Of a DNA stretch of 54,704 nt, positions 35,435 to 44,060 are shown piece after piece. The stretch spans positions 1-54,704 of the forward strand of contig JAEUII010000146.1 of assembly GCA_016795145.1 (NCBI GenBank), written 5' to 3'. Under the pieces are notes generated by a model. The model saw nothing but the letters and a program-made list of their open reading frames with translations. It made no database searches and was not told the origin of the DNA. Origin of the DNA: Planctomycetaceae bacterium. GTDB taxonomy: Bacteria; Planctomycetota; Planctomycetia; Planctomycetales; Planctomycetaceae. Position numbers and translations under genes: made by a program. Within the stretch, counting starts at the first letter, position 1, and each line of letters opens with the position of its first letter.

Positions 35435-35996
35435 TCTCATCAACGCATTGCATGAATTTGCGGAGCTCTTTGAGTCGCGGGGTTATCGATACGCCGTCAT
35501 GGGCGGAATAGCTGCAAGGATTCTTGGAATCCCACGTCCTACGTATGACGTTGACTTCACGTTGGCGGTTGAACGGACGGAATTGGCGTCGCTTTTCGAT
35601 GCAGCGGAAGCGGCCGGTTATCATGTCCCGACAGCCTACCGATCAGGCTGGGTTGATACCGTTGCGGGAATGCCGATCGTGAAGCTGGGCATGCAACTGG
35701 GTGAACTCGGTATCGACATAGATGTTTTCATTTCGGAGTCTGAATTTCAAAAGTCCATCCTTCAACGACGTAGTCAACATGACGTCGGAGGGAAGCTGGT
35801 TTGGTTGGTCTCACCAGAGGACTTGATTCTGCTGAAGGCACTCGCCAATCGTGACCGAGACCGAGGCGATATCCAGGACGTTCTTTTCATGCAGGGCGAG
35901 CTGGATCGAGAGTACATGCGACATTGGGCGGAAAGACTGGGAGCATCTCAAACGCTTGAAGAGTCTCTGCGAAAGTTTGATGAGTCAGCCGCGTGA
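35424..35996 (+). CDS. Nucleotidyltransferase-fold protein (AbiEii/MNT-like)
   Basis: A 191-residue protein with the polymerase-beta nucleotidyltransferase signature. GG at residues 27-28 (VMGGIAARILGIPRPTYDVDF), the catalytic pair D42 and D44, and a third acidic residue in ELGIDIDVFIS (D98 or D100) make a complete metal-binding triad. LVSPEDLILLKALANRDRDRGDIQDV follows and resembles the helical half of AbiEii-type toxins and related enzymes. It starts inside the 71-residue gene and ends the two-gene unit. The likely chemistry is transfer of an NMP to RNA or protein. A role as toxin, antiphage factor or tRNA-modifying enzyme is possible, and none is shown. Confidence 0.85.
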   Translation: MHPDLINALHEFAELFESRGYRYAVMGGIAARILGIPRPTYDVDFTLAVERTELASLFDAAEAAGYHVPTAYRSGWVDTVAGMPIVKLGMQLGELGIDIDVFISESEFQKSILQRRSQHDVGGKLVWLVSPEDLILLKALANRDRDRGDIQDVLFMQGELDREYMRHWAERLGASQTLEESLRKFDESAA

Positions 35997-36108
35997 CTGG
36001 AACCTGCAAACCCGGCTGCGAAAAGATCCTCGTCTGCGTTTTTGAAAACGAATCGTCTGACAACTGAAACACAAAGAGTTTTTTAATCCCCACAGTTCAC
36101 GGTGCCCT

Positions 36109-39100
36109 ATGAAAATTCCTTGCTGTCATGCGTCTCCTCTGGTCCTTCGTTCCGTGGTGCTGTTGTTGCTGCTGCTTGTAAGCGGCTCGGCAGCGGCAGC
36201 GGATCTGAAACTGCTCTTTATGGGCGACAATGGCCATCACCGGCCGTCAGAACGATTTCACGAGCTGGCTCCTTTGATGGAGGCTCGTGGGATTGAACTG
36301 AAGTACACAGACAACATGGAAGACCTGACGCCGGAAGTTCTGAAGGACTTCGACGGGCTTGTTCTGTACGCCAACATTGATCGCATTGAGGATGCTCAGG
36401 CGAAGGCCGTACTGGATTACGTCGCTTCAGGCAAAGGCTTCATTCCTCTGCACTGCGCCACCTTCTGCTGGCGAAACAACCGTGACATCGTGAAGCTGAT
36501 GGGCGGTCAGTTTCAGCGGCACGGCGGTCAGGTGTTCGGTGTCGTGAATGCCGAGCCATCTCATCCGATCATGCAGGGTTTCGGTGGCTTCACCAGCTGG
36601 GACGAAACCTACATCCATACTCTTCATAACGAAGAGAACCGAACGGTTCTTGAGTATCGTGTGGAAGGTGATCAGGCCGAAGGCAACACAAAGGAACCAT
36701 GGACCTGGATCCGAACTCATGGCAAGGGTCGAGTCTTCTACACGGCCTGGGGACACGACCAGCGTACTTGGACCAACAAGGGATTTTCGAATCTTGTTGA
36801 GCGAGGCATTCGATGGGCGTGCGGGAAGGACGTCAGCGTTGTTCCGGCCTTCCATGATACCGAATCCTTCACGGCTCCAAAGATGACGGAGCTGCGCAAG
36901 GATGTGGCTCCATTTGAGTTCATTGATGTGGGTCCGAAGATCCCGAACTACACACCAGGAAATCGCTGGGGAGTTCAGGGAGCACCGAAGACCACGATGC
37001 AGCTTCCTCTCAGCGTCGAAGAGTCCATGAAGCACTACGTCATGCCGGACGGAATGGTCCTGCGACGTTATGCAGATGAAGGCAACTTTGAGTCCAAGCC
37101 GATCGCGATGAACTGGGACGAACGCGGTCGCCTCTGGATCTGCGAAACGCTCGACTATCCGAACGAGCTGGGGAAGAACCGCGACCGCATCCGGATTTGT
37201 GAAGACACGGATGGTGACGCTGTCGCGGACAAGTTCACAATCTTCGCCGAAGGCCTGTCTGTTCCGACGGCCATCATGATCTATCGTGGTGGTGCGGTGA
37301 TCCACAACGCCACAGAAACGATCTACCTGAAGGACACGAACGGCGATGACAAGGCCGATCAGAAGACTGTGCTGATGACCGGATTCGGAGCCGGAGATAC
37401 TCACGGTGGCATCAGCAACTTCCGATACGGTCTGGACAACTGGATCTGGGCGATGCAGGGTTACAACGATAGCACGCCGGAGTTCGATGGTAAGAAGGCC
37501 GATTCATTCCGTCAGGGCTTCTGGCGATTCAAGATGTCCAACTCAGATCCGCCAAAAGTGACGGCGGTCGAGTTTATCCGATCGACAAACAACAATACGT
37601 GGGGACTGGGTCTGAGCGAAGAAGGACTGGTGTTTGGTTCCACTGCGAATCACAACCCAAGCACATTCGTACCGATTCCAAATCGCTATTATGAAAAGGT
37701 GCGAGGCTGGGCGGGGCCGGATATCGGCACCATCGCTGACACCTGGAAGTTCAGCCCGATCACGGAGAAGATCCGACAGGTGGACCAGTTTGGTGGATAC
37801 ACCGCCGGAGCTGGTCACGCGCTGTACACGGCTCGCACGTTCCCTCAGCAGTGGTGGAACAAGACGGCATTCGTGTGTGAGCCGACTGGGCATCTCATCG
37901 GGACGTTCCTGCTTCGTCGAGACGGTGCGACCTACAAGTCGACCAGCCCGACGAATCTGATTGCCAGCGATGATGAATGGGCCTCACCGATTATGGCGGA
38001 AGTCGGACCGGACGGAGCTGTCTGGGTCATCGACTGGTACAACTTCATCATTCAGCACAACCCAACGCCTCAGGGGTTCACAACGGGTAAGGGCAACGCT
38101 TATGAAAGTGACCTGCGAGACAAGAAGCATGGTCGCATCTATCGAGTGCTGCCGTCGGCGGAAGGCAAGGATGTTGCTCACAAGTGGCAGAGCCTTGCTG
38201 GAGCGTCCACTGCAGAACTCGTTCAGACTCTGAAGCACCCCTCAATGCTGTGGCGTTTGCAGGCTCAGCGACTGCTGGTGGAGAAGCAGGCGAAGGATGC
38301 GGTTCCAGGACTGTTGGAACTGCTGGCGGATAACTCGGTCGATGAAATTGGACTCAACGTCGGAGCCATTCACGCGCTGCAGGCTCTGGCCGGGCTCGAG
38401 GCGGTGGATGACAAAGTGGCGAGTACACTTGGTCATGCGTCAGCCGGTGTTCGACGCAACGCGATTGCAGTGCTTCCAAACGATGCGGCAGGTCTTAAGA
38501 TCCTGTTGAGTCATCCGGCTGTCTTTTCGGACAGCGACGATCAGGTGCGTCTCCAGGCGTTCCTGACGCTGTCGGATATGCCGAAGTCTGACGAAGCGGC
38601 TGAGATGGTCTACAAGGCCGCCGCGGCAGCTCCCACGGATCCTGTCATCGTGGATGCACTGACGGTTGCGGCTGTTGTGCATTGTTCGACGGGACTGAGC
38701 CGATTCACCGTCGCTGATGGCAAGACTCCTCCGACATCACTTCAGATCGTGAGTCGTGTCGCCGAGCATGTTGGACGAACACGTCCGGATGCAGCGACTC
38801 TGGAAGCGGTTCTGGCAGACCTCGCGCAGGCTGACGAGCCCGTCATTGACGCCGCGCTGCAGGGGTTGATTGAAGGTTTCCCGGCAAAGCATGAAGTGAA
38901 GATCAGCGAGGGGCTGGATCAGTCCTTCGTGAAGTTGATGGAGAAAACCAAAGGTGGTGCTCGTGGCAAGGTCGTGCGAATCGCAGGCCTGTGTGGATCG
39001 CGAGCTCTGGAGTCCTACTCAAAGGAGATCGTGGATTCTCTGCTGAAGGTTGTGACCAATGACGAAGCCAAACTGGAAGAACGAGTCGCTGCGGCTCGTG

Positions 39101-40494
39101 AAGCGGTTGGTTTCCAATCCGGAAATACCGAGCTTCTGGCTTCGGTTCTGGACGTTATTACTCTTCAGACCGTTCCGGAACTTGCGAGCGGTTTGATCGA
39201 AGCTGCTGGCCTTTCGACCGCGGACACCGCAGGCGACGTGATTGTTGAACGTGCTGGTCAGATGACTCCGAAGACCAAAGCAGCTGCCGTCCGAGTTCTT
39301 CTGGCTCGACCTTCATCCACTGCATCACTGCTGAAGGCGATCGAAGCAGGCAGTCTTGATATGGGCGACCTGTCACTCGATCAGAAGCAGGCACTGCGCG
39401 TTCATCCGGACAAAGACATCCGTGCAGCTGCAGAAAAGCTGATGGCGGCAGGTGGCGGACTTCCTGATGCTGATCGCGACAAGGTGTTGAAGTCACTGCT
39501 TCCATTGTGTGAGGAAGAAGGAGACGTCAAAGCCGGAAAGGCCATGTTCGTCAAGCACTGTTCGAAGTGTCACATACATGGAACAGAAGGAAAGGCGATC
39601 GGTCCGAACCTGACCGGCATGGCGGTTCATCCAAAGCATGAACTACTGACACACATCATCGATCCGAGCCGAAGTGTGGAAGGTAACTTCCGAGTTTACA
39701 CCGTGGCGAAAACCGATGGCGTAGTCCTGAACGGAATGATGTCGGGCGAATCACGCACGGCCATCACATTGATCGACACCGAAGGCAAAGAGAACCAGAT
39801 TGCTCGCGAAGACATTGAGGAGCTTGTTCGATCCCGCAAGTCGCTGATGCCTGAAGGTTTTGAAAAGCAGATGTCGAATGACGAACTGAAGAGTCTTCTG
39901 CAGTTCCTTACCGACAAAGGAAAGTACATCCCTGTCTCACTGGACCGTTATGCCACAGCGATCAGCACGAAGGGGCTCTTCGAGAATGGCGATAATGGTC
40001 CGGACCGCATGGTGTTCAGTGACTGGAATCCAAAGATCTTCAAGGACACACCATTCATCCTGACGGATCCTCGAGGCAAGTCGGTGCCAAACATCATTCT
40101 GCTTCACGGACCGAACGGATCACTTCCTCCAACGATGCCCAAAGCGGTCACCCTGCCATGCAACAGTGAGGCGAAAGCCATTCATCTGCTGAGCGGTGTT
40201 GGCGGCTGGAGCTTCCCGTATGAACAGCGCAAGAGTGTGTCGATGATTGTCCGTCTGCACTATAAGGGTGGCGAAACGGAAGACATTCCTCTTCAGAACG
40301 GCGTGCACTTCGCGGATTACATTCGCCGAGTCGATGTGCCGGGATCTGAGTTTGCCTACATGCTGGGCGGGCAGCAGATTCGTCGCGTTATCGTGAACCC
40401 GAAGAAGTCGGATGTGATCGAGACGATTGAACTGGTGAAAGGCGAAGATCAGACGGCTCCAATCGTGATGGCCGTCACGATCGAACGACCATAA
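36109..40494 (+). CDS. PVC-type ThuA / dehydrogenase / HEAT / cytochrome c fusion
   Basis: A 1461-residue exported protein with five parts. (1) Signal peptide, about residues 1-27. (2) ThuA-like domain, about 28-245 (LFMGDNGHHRPSERF, VASGKGFIPLHCATFCW). (3) Sorbosone-dehydrogenase-like propeller, about 300-690 (AMNWDERGRLWICETLDYPN, DTDGDAVADK, VIDWYNFIIQHNPTP). (4) HEAT-like helical repeats, about 700-1130. (5) A class I cytochrome c domain with CSKCH near residue 1151 and GPNLTGM, followed by the usual LLTHIIDPSRSVEGNF and a beta-rich tail. This set is characteristic of planctomycetes and related bacteria. It presumably oxidises a sugar in the periplasm and passes electrons to its own heme; the substrate is unknown. 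A strong terminator follows. Confidence 0.95.
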   Translation: MKIPCCHASPLVLRSVVLLLLLLVSGSAAAADLKLLFMGDNGHHRPSERFHELAPLMEARGIELKYTDNMEDLTPEVLKDFDGLVLYANIDRIEDAQAKAVLDYVASGKGFIPLHCATFCWRNNRDIVKLMGGQFQRHGGQVFGVVNAEPSHPIMQGFGGFTSWDETYIHTLHNEENRTVLEYRVEGDQAEGNTKEPWTWIRTHGKGRVFYTAWGHDQRTWTNKGFSNLVERGIRWACGKDVSVVPAFHDTESFTAPKMTELRKDVAPFEFIDVGPKIPNYTPGNRWGVQGAPKTTMQLPLSVEESMKHYVMPDGMVLRRYADEGNFESKPIAMNWDERGRLWICETLDYPNELGKNRDRIRICEDTDGDAVADKFTIFAEGLSVPTAIMIYRGGAVIHNATETIYLKDTNGDDKADQKTVLMTGFGAGDTHGGISNFRYGLDNWIWAMQGYNDSTPEFDGKKADSFRQGFWRFKMSNSDPPKVTAVEFIRSTNNNTWGLGLSEEGLVFGSTANHNPSTFVPIPNRYYEKVRGWAGPDIGTIADTWKFSPITEKIRQVDQFGGYTAGAGHALYTARTFPQQWWNKTAFVCEPTGHLIGTFLLRRDGATYKSTSPTNLIASDDEWASPIMAEVGPDGAVWVIDWYNFIIQHNPTPQGFTTGKGNAYESDLRDKKHGRIYRVLPSAEGKDVAHKWQSLAGASTAELVQTLKHPSMLWRLQAQRLLVEKQAKDAVPGLLELLADNSVDEIGLNVGAIHALQALAGLEAVDDKVASTLGHASAGVRRNAIAVLPNDAAGLKILLSHPAVFSDSDDQVRLQAFLTLSDMPKSDEAAEMVYKAAAAAPTDPVIVDALTVAAVVHCSTGLSRFTVADGKTPPTSLQIVSRVAEHVGRTRPDAATLEAVLADLAQADEPVIDAALQGLIEGFPAKHEVKISEGLDQSFVKLMEKTKGGARGKVVRIAGLCGSRALESYSKEIVDSLLKVVTNDEAKLEERVAAAREAVGFQSGNTELLASVLDVITLQTVPELASGLIEAAGLSTADTAGDVIVERAGQMTPKTKAAAVRVLLARPSSTASLLKAIEAGSLDMGDLSLDQKQALRVHPDKDIRAAAEKLMAAGGGLPDADRDKVLKSLLPLCEEEGDVKAGKAMFVKHCSKCHIHGTEGKAIGPNLTGMAVHPKHELLTHIIDPSRSVEGNFRVYTVAKTDGVVLNGMMSGESRTAITLIDTEGKENQIAREDIEELVRSRKSLMPEGFEKQMSNDELKSLLQFLTDKGKYIPVSLDRYATAISTKGLFENGDNGPDRMVFSDWNPKIFKDTPFILTDPRGKSVPNIILLHGPNGSLPPTMPKAVTLPCNSEAKAIHLLSGVGGWSFPYEQRKSVSMIVRLHYKGGETEDIPLQNGVHFADYIRRVDVPGSEFAYMLGGQQIRRVIVNPKKSDVIETIELVKGEDQTAPIVMAVTIERP

Positions 40495-40547
40495 CACGGT
40501 TGCAACATCGGATGGCGAAGCCGCGACGGCTTCGAGACTCAACTGAA

Positions 40548-40583
40548 CCCCCGGGGAGATCCTGTATTTCCCCGGGGGTTTTT
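40548..40583 (+). terminator. Rho-independent terminator after the cytochrome fusion gene
   Basis: A 10-bp stem CCCCCGGGGA/TCCCCGGGGG with an 11-base loop is followed by TTTTT. It lies 54 bases after the stop codon at 40494. Confidence 0.9.
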
Positions 40584-40681
40584 GTATGCTGACAGAAGAG
40601 AGGCTGCCCGAAGGTAAGGAAAGCCGGCATCTGACGAACTACGCGACACGACATCACAGCAGGCTGAGTTGAGGAAGACCG

Positions 40682-42499
40682 ATGCGACGAATATCACCGT
40701 TTGGGCTCTTTGAACTGCCGCTCTTTCAGCGTGAAATGATCCAGGTGGCGCAGAAGCGGCGTACGTACGTTCTTCGAGTTGCCGTCGCCGCGATCTTTGC
40801 CTGCTTCATGCTGATCTTCTACAGCGAGAACATGCGCTGGGCGGGCGGCAATATTCTGTCCGTCATGGGACGTGGCAGGGAGATGGCGGGAATGCTGTTT
40901 ACCTGTTGCCTCTTTGCCATTTATATCCTGATGCCGGCTCTGGCCTGTTCGGCTATCTCATCGGAGCGAGAGAAGCAGACTCTTTCCCTGCTTTTAATTT
41001 CACGAATCACTCCGGTCGGTCTGGTGATTGAAAAGTCGCTTTCGCGTCTGATGCCCCTGGTTGTCATTGTGCTGATTGTTTCGCCAATGATGGCCATCTC
41101 CTATGTGCTGGGCGGACTTTCCGGAGAAGGAATTCTGACGGGCCTGCTGGCCATGCTTCTGGCGGCAATTCAGGTGAATACGGTCGCGATCTTCTGCTCC
41201 TCGATTTTTCGGAATTCGCTGGAAGCCTTTCTCTCGTCGTACCTGATCCTTGCCGCGATGGCGATTGGGCCGGCAAGCCTGCAGGCCATGGAGATCTTCC
41301 CGGAGTTCAAGCTGATCCCAACGGGGCCATCCAATCAACTGGCATTTGTCTTCGATATCTTCCTGATTGCTGCGTACGAAGTGATGACCGGCGGCTATGG
41401 CATTACGACGTTTCTAATGGTGTGCATTCCGGCGGTTTTGGTTTCAGCAGGCTTCTTTGTCGCTACCTGTGTCGTTGTTTCAGTGTGGCGTCAGGATGCT
41501 CCACTTAATGTGCGACGGCTCAATGAAGACGGGAAAAGTCTGGCTCGCTGGATTTGGCGCACGACGGTGGGGCGGTATCAAAGACAGTCGTCACAGGGAC
41601 CTTCGGAAATTCAGGATCGTGTTTCCCGAGAAGTGGGGCACGCAAACCCGGTCGCGTGGAGAGAAGTGCAGAGCACAGCTCTGGCGGGGTGGGTGCTGCA
41701 TACAATCATGATCGGCGGCCTGTTTCTGTTTGAACTCTGGATCCTGTCACTGATTGCCTACAACCGCTATGACCGTGAAGCGTTTGTCGTTCTGTTCCGT
41801 GCAGGTTCGATCATTCTGTCGTTGCTGATGATGCTTGGAGTCGCAAGTCGTTCTTTTGCGTCCGAGCGAGAGCGTCAAACGCTTGATCTGTTATTGACCA
41901 CTCCATTGTCAAATGCAGAGCTGTTGCAGGGGAAGCTGGCCGCTGCCAGAAGGATGCGAATCTACCTGATGTTGTTCGCCGCGATGACGATGATGATGCG
42001 ATGCTTCTTCGACGAATATCTGTATGAAGGAGCGCGAAAGCAGGGGCCGCTGTCGTACTGCTTCGGCGTGCTGACACACACTTATCTCTATCTGAGCATG
42101 GCAATGTGGATTGGTGCCTTTTTCAGCATCACAACGAATACGCTGATGAAGGCGATGCTGTCCAGTCTGCTGGCATTGCTGGGAATTTGCATCGTGCCCA
42201 TGTTGGCACTGACAGTCCCCATGGTCGTGGGTGGGGCAGATCCGGATGATTTCCCGTTGTGGTTTTTCTCGTCGCCCGCAATGGTATTTATTCTGAACGA
42301 GGCTCTTGAAACCGGGGATGCGATCAGTCGATCGGCCGCGATGTCGATGCTCTGGCTCTGTGTGAACCTGGCGATCTACTCTGCCATGACATTTGCGATC
42401 AAACGGGCCACCATCAGACAGTTCGCAAACCGACTTGGCCGTGTCGACCCGACAACGGAACTGCCGCCACGCGAATCCTTTGCCCCGGCGCGAGTTTGA
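40682..42499 (+). CDS. ABC-2-type transporter permease, duplicated
   Basis: A 605-residue integral membrane protein of the ABC-2 permease class with about 12 membrane segments. It consists of two similar halves, each starting with a cytoplasmic LFQREMIQVAQKRRTYVLRV or NPVAWREVQSTALAGW element and containing a repeated cytoplasmic loop. The loop reads SSEREKQTLSLLLISRITP in the first half and ASERERQTLDLLLTTPLSN in the second, typical of the SxERExxTLdLLLsTPls motif of these permeases. An ATP-binding subunit is needed but none is encoded nearby. ATG 40682 has AGGA about seven bases upstream. The cargo is unknown. Confidence 0.9.
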   Translation: MRRISPFGLFELPLFQREMIQVAQKRRTYVLRVAVAAIFACFMLIFYSENMRWAGGNILSVMGRGREMAGMLFTCCLFAIYILMPALACSAISSEREKQTLSLLLISRITPVGLVIEKSLSRLMPLVVIVLIVSPMMAISYVLGGLSGEGILTGLLAMLLAAIQVNTVAIFCSSIFRNSLEAFLSSYLILAAMAIGPASLQAMEIFPEFKLIPTGPSNQLAFVFDIFLIAAYEVMTGGYGITTFLMVCIPAVLVSAGFFVATCVVVSVWRQDAPLNVRRLNEDGKSLARWIWRTTVGRYQRQSSQGPSEIQDRVSREVGHANPVAWREVQSTALAGWVLHTIMIGGLFLFELWILSLIAYNRYDREAFVVLFRAGSIILSLLMMLGVASRSFASERERQTLDLLLTTPLSNAELLQGKLAAARRMRIYLMLFAAMTMMMRCFFDEYLYEGARKQGPLSYCFGVLTHTYLYLSMAMWIGAFFSITTNTLMKAMLSSLLALLGICIVPMLALTVPMVVGGADPDDFPLWFFSSPAMVFILNEALETGDAISRSAAMSMLWLCVNLAIYSAMTFAIKRATIRQFANRLGRVDPTTELPPRESFAPARV

Positions 42500-42510
42500 A
42501 GGCTGCCGTG

Positions 42511-42572
42511 CCCCCTCCCGAACTTGCTGACGCTCGTTCGACCTCCCCCCAACTTCGTTCAGGGGAGGAGGT
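42511..42572 (+). repeat. Dispersed repeat, family C, copy 3
   Basis: CCCGAACTTGCTGACGCTCG with TTCGACCT follows the permease stop codon by about 20 bases. It is followed by a hairpin CCTCCCC...GGGGAGG (42542-42569), the same layout as copy 1. Confidence 0.7.
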
Positions 42573-42629
42573 GTTATGGGCGAACCTGGCGTGGTTATGA
42601 ACCCGGCGTGGCCTGAACCCGGTGAGGTA

Positions 42630-43220
42630 TCAGGTGCCGAGACGCTCGAGGACGTTGTCGATCAGGTTGTACTGCTTTGCTTCTTCTGCCGACATGAAGT
42701 TGTCTCGGTCGGTGTCTTCTTCAATCTTCGTGAGAGACTGACCGGTGTGCTTCAGCAGGATTTCGTTCATGCGACGCTTGATTCGCAGAACTTCCTTTGC
42801 GTGAATTTCCAGCTCCGTCGCAGTGCCTTCCATGCCGGCAAGTGGCTGATGGATCATGATGCGAGCATTCGGCAGAGCATTTCGCTTGCCGGCGGCACCA
42901 GCGGTCAGCAGTAGAGCACCCATGCTGGCTGCCTGGCCAATGCAATAGGTTGCAACGTCGCAGCTGATGTACTGCATCGTGTCGTAAATGGCCATGCCAG
43001 CGGTGATCGAACCGCCAGGGCTGTTGATGTAGAAGTGAATGTCTGCCTTTGGATCATCAAACTGCAGGAACAACAGTTGAGCCACAATGCTGTTGGCAAC
43101 ATCATCGTTGACCTGGCTGCCAAGGATCACGATGCGATCCTTCAGCAGACGGCTGTAGATGTCCATGGCTCGCTCATCGCGGCCGTTCTTTTCAATCACG
43201 TAGGGAACAAGTACGGTCAT
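42630..43220 (-). CDS. clpP: ClpP protease, second copy
   Basis: A 196-residue proteolytic subunit of the Clp protease, which forms tetradecameric barrels fed by an AAA+ unfoldase. The triad is complete: S99 in [10 protein letters not shown]124 in [11 protein letters not shown] and D173 in [28 protein letters not shown] and YNLIDNVL are also standard. It lies 134 bases downstream of the other clpP on the same strand and has canonical active-site surroundings, unlike the first copy. No clpX or clpC gene is next to it. The start is ATG 43220. Confidence 0.95.
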   Translation of the reverse strand: MTVLVPYVIEKNGRDERAMDIYSRLLKDRIVILGSQVNDDVANSIVAQLLFLQFDDPKADIHFYINSPGGSITAGMAIYDTMQYISCDVATYCIGQAASMGALLLTAGAAGKRNALPNARIMIHQPLAGMEGTATELEIHAKEVLRIKRRMNEILLKHTGQSLTKIEEDTDRDNFMSAEEAKQYNLIDNVLERLGT

Positions 43221-43354
43221 GATCTGGGTCCCGCAGAGAATTTTCGAGGCCTCATGTAGTCAGTTCGAGGCGACTCTTAGAACGTGCGAAAAGTGTGTTT
43301 GCTCAGTCCGTGTCTGATGAGTTCTGGCCAGCGTTCGCGGCCAAACATCAGGTC

Positions 43355-43966
43355 CTACTTCTTCTTGTCTTTCGCCGGACGGTCGAGAATCTCGTCTACC
43401 AGACCGTAAGCCTTCGCTTCTTCGGATGTCAGGTAGTGGTCTCGCTGAGTATCCTTTGCGATCCGCTCGATCGGCTGCTTTGTGTGCGAAGCAAGGATTT
43501 CATTCAGCAGCTGGCGAGCTGCCAGGATGTCCTTGGCCTGAATTTCGATGTCGGACACCTGTCCGCCCACCTGGCCATAAGGCTGGTGAATCATCATCTT
43601 GGAATGCTTCAGTGCGAAGCGTTTTCCTGCAGCGCCACCGGCAACCAGAATCGCTCCACCGCTGGCTGACAGACCGACGCAGTAGGTCGCGACATCGCAT
43701 TCGATGAACTGCATGATGTCGTAGATCGCCAGCGTTGCTGTGACAGATCCGCCAGGACTGTTGATGTAGAAGTGAATGTCCTGATGTCGATTCTCTGACT
43801 GCAGGAACAGCATCTTCATGATGATCAGGTTGGCACTGCCGTCATGAATCGGACCATCCAGGAAGATGATTCGATTGTCGAGCAGCAGGTCTCCCACGGT
43901 CATCTGGCGCTGAGCCGAATACTCGCGGGCAGCCATGGGCATGTAGTCCAGTCGCGGATCCTTCAT
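43355..43966 (-). CDS. clpP: ClpP protease, first copy (variant active-site surroundings)
   Basis: A 203-residue ClpP with about ten extra residues at the N-terminus. The triad is kept: S102, H127 in MIHQPYGQVGGQ and D176 in DTQRDHYL. The serine, however, sits in GLSASGGAILVAGG rather than the usual GQAASMGA, and the sequence ends in the basic tail KDKKK. Two different ClpPs encoded side by side suggest a mixed-ring ClpP1P2 protease as in actinobacteria and chlamydiae; this is inference. The gene follows tig, but a terminator lies between them, so it may have its own promoter or depend on read-through. Confidence 0.94.
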   Translation of the reverse strand: MKDPRLDYMPMAAREYSAQRQMTVGDLLLDNRIIFLDGPIHDGSANLIIMKMLFLQSENRHQDIHFYINSPGGSVTATLAIYDIMQFIECDVATYCVGLSASGGAILVAGGAAGKRFALKHSKMMIHQPYGQVGGQVSDIEIQAKDILAARQLLNEILASHTKQPIERIAKDTQRDHYLTSEEAKAYGLVDEILDRPAKDKKK

Positions 43967-44003
43967 TCGCTCATTCCTGCAAAAAAGGACAGGTCCCCAT
44001 CAA

Positions 44004-44041
44004 CAAAAAAACAGGCGTCGCGTCATCCTACGCGCGCCTGT
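44004..44041 (-). terminator. Terminator between tig and clpP
   Basis: On the minus strand ACAGGCGCGCGT and ACGCGACGCCTGT pair with one bulge around a six-base loop, followed by seven T. It starts about 20 bases after the trigger-factor stop codon and would separate tig from the two clpP genes, fully or partly. Confidence 0.8.
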
Positions 44042-44060
44042 TGAATTCGGACAGAGCGGA

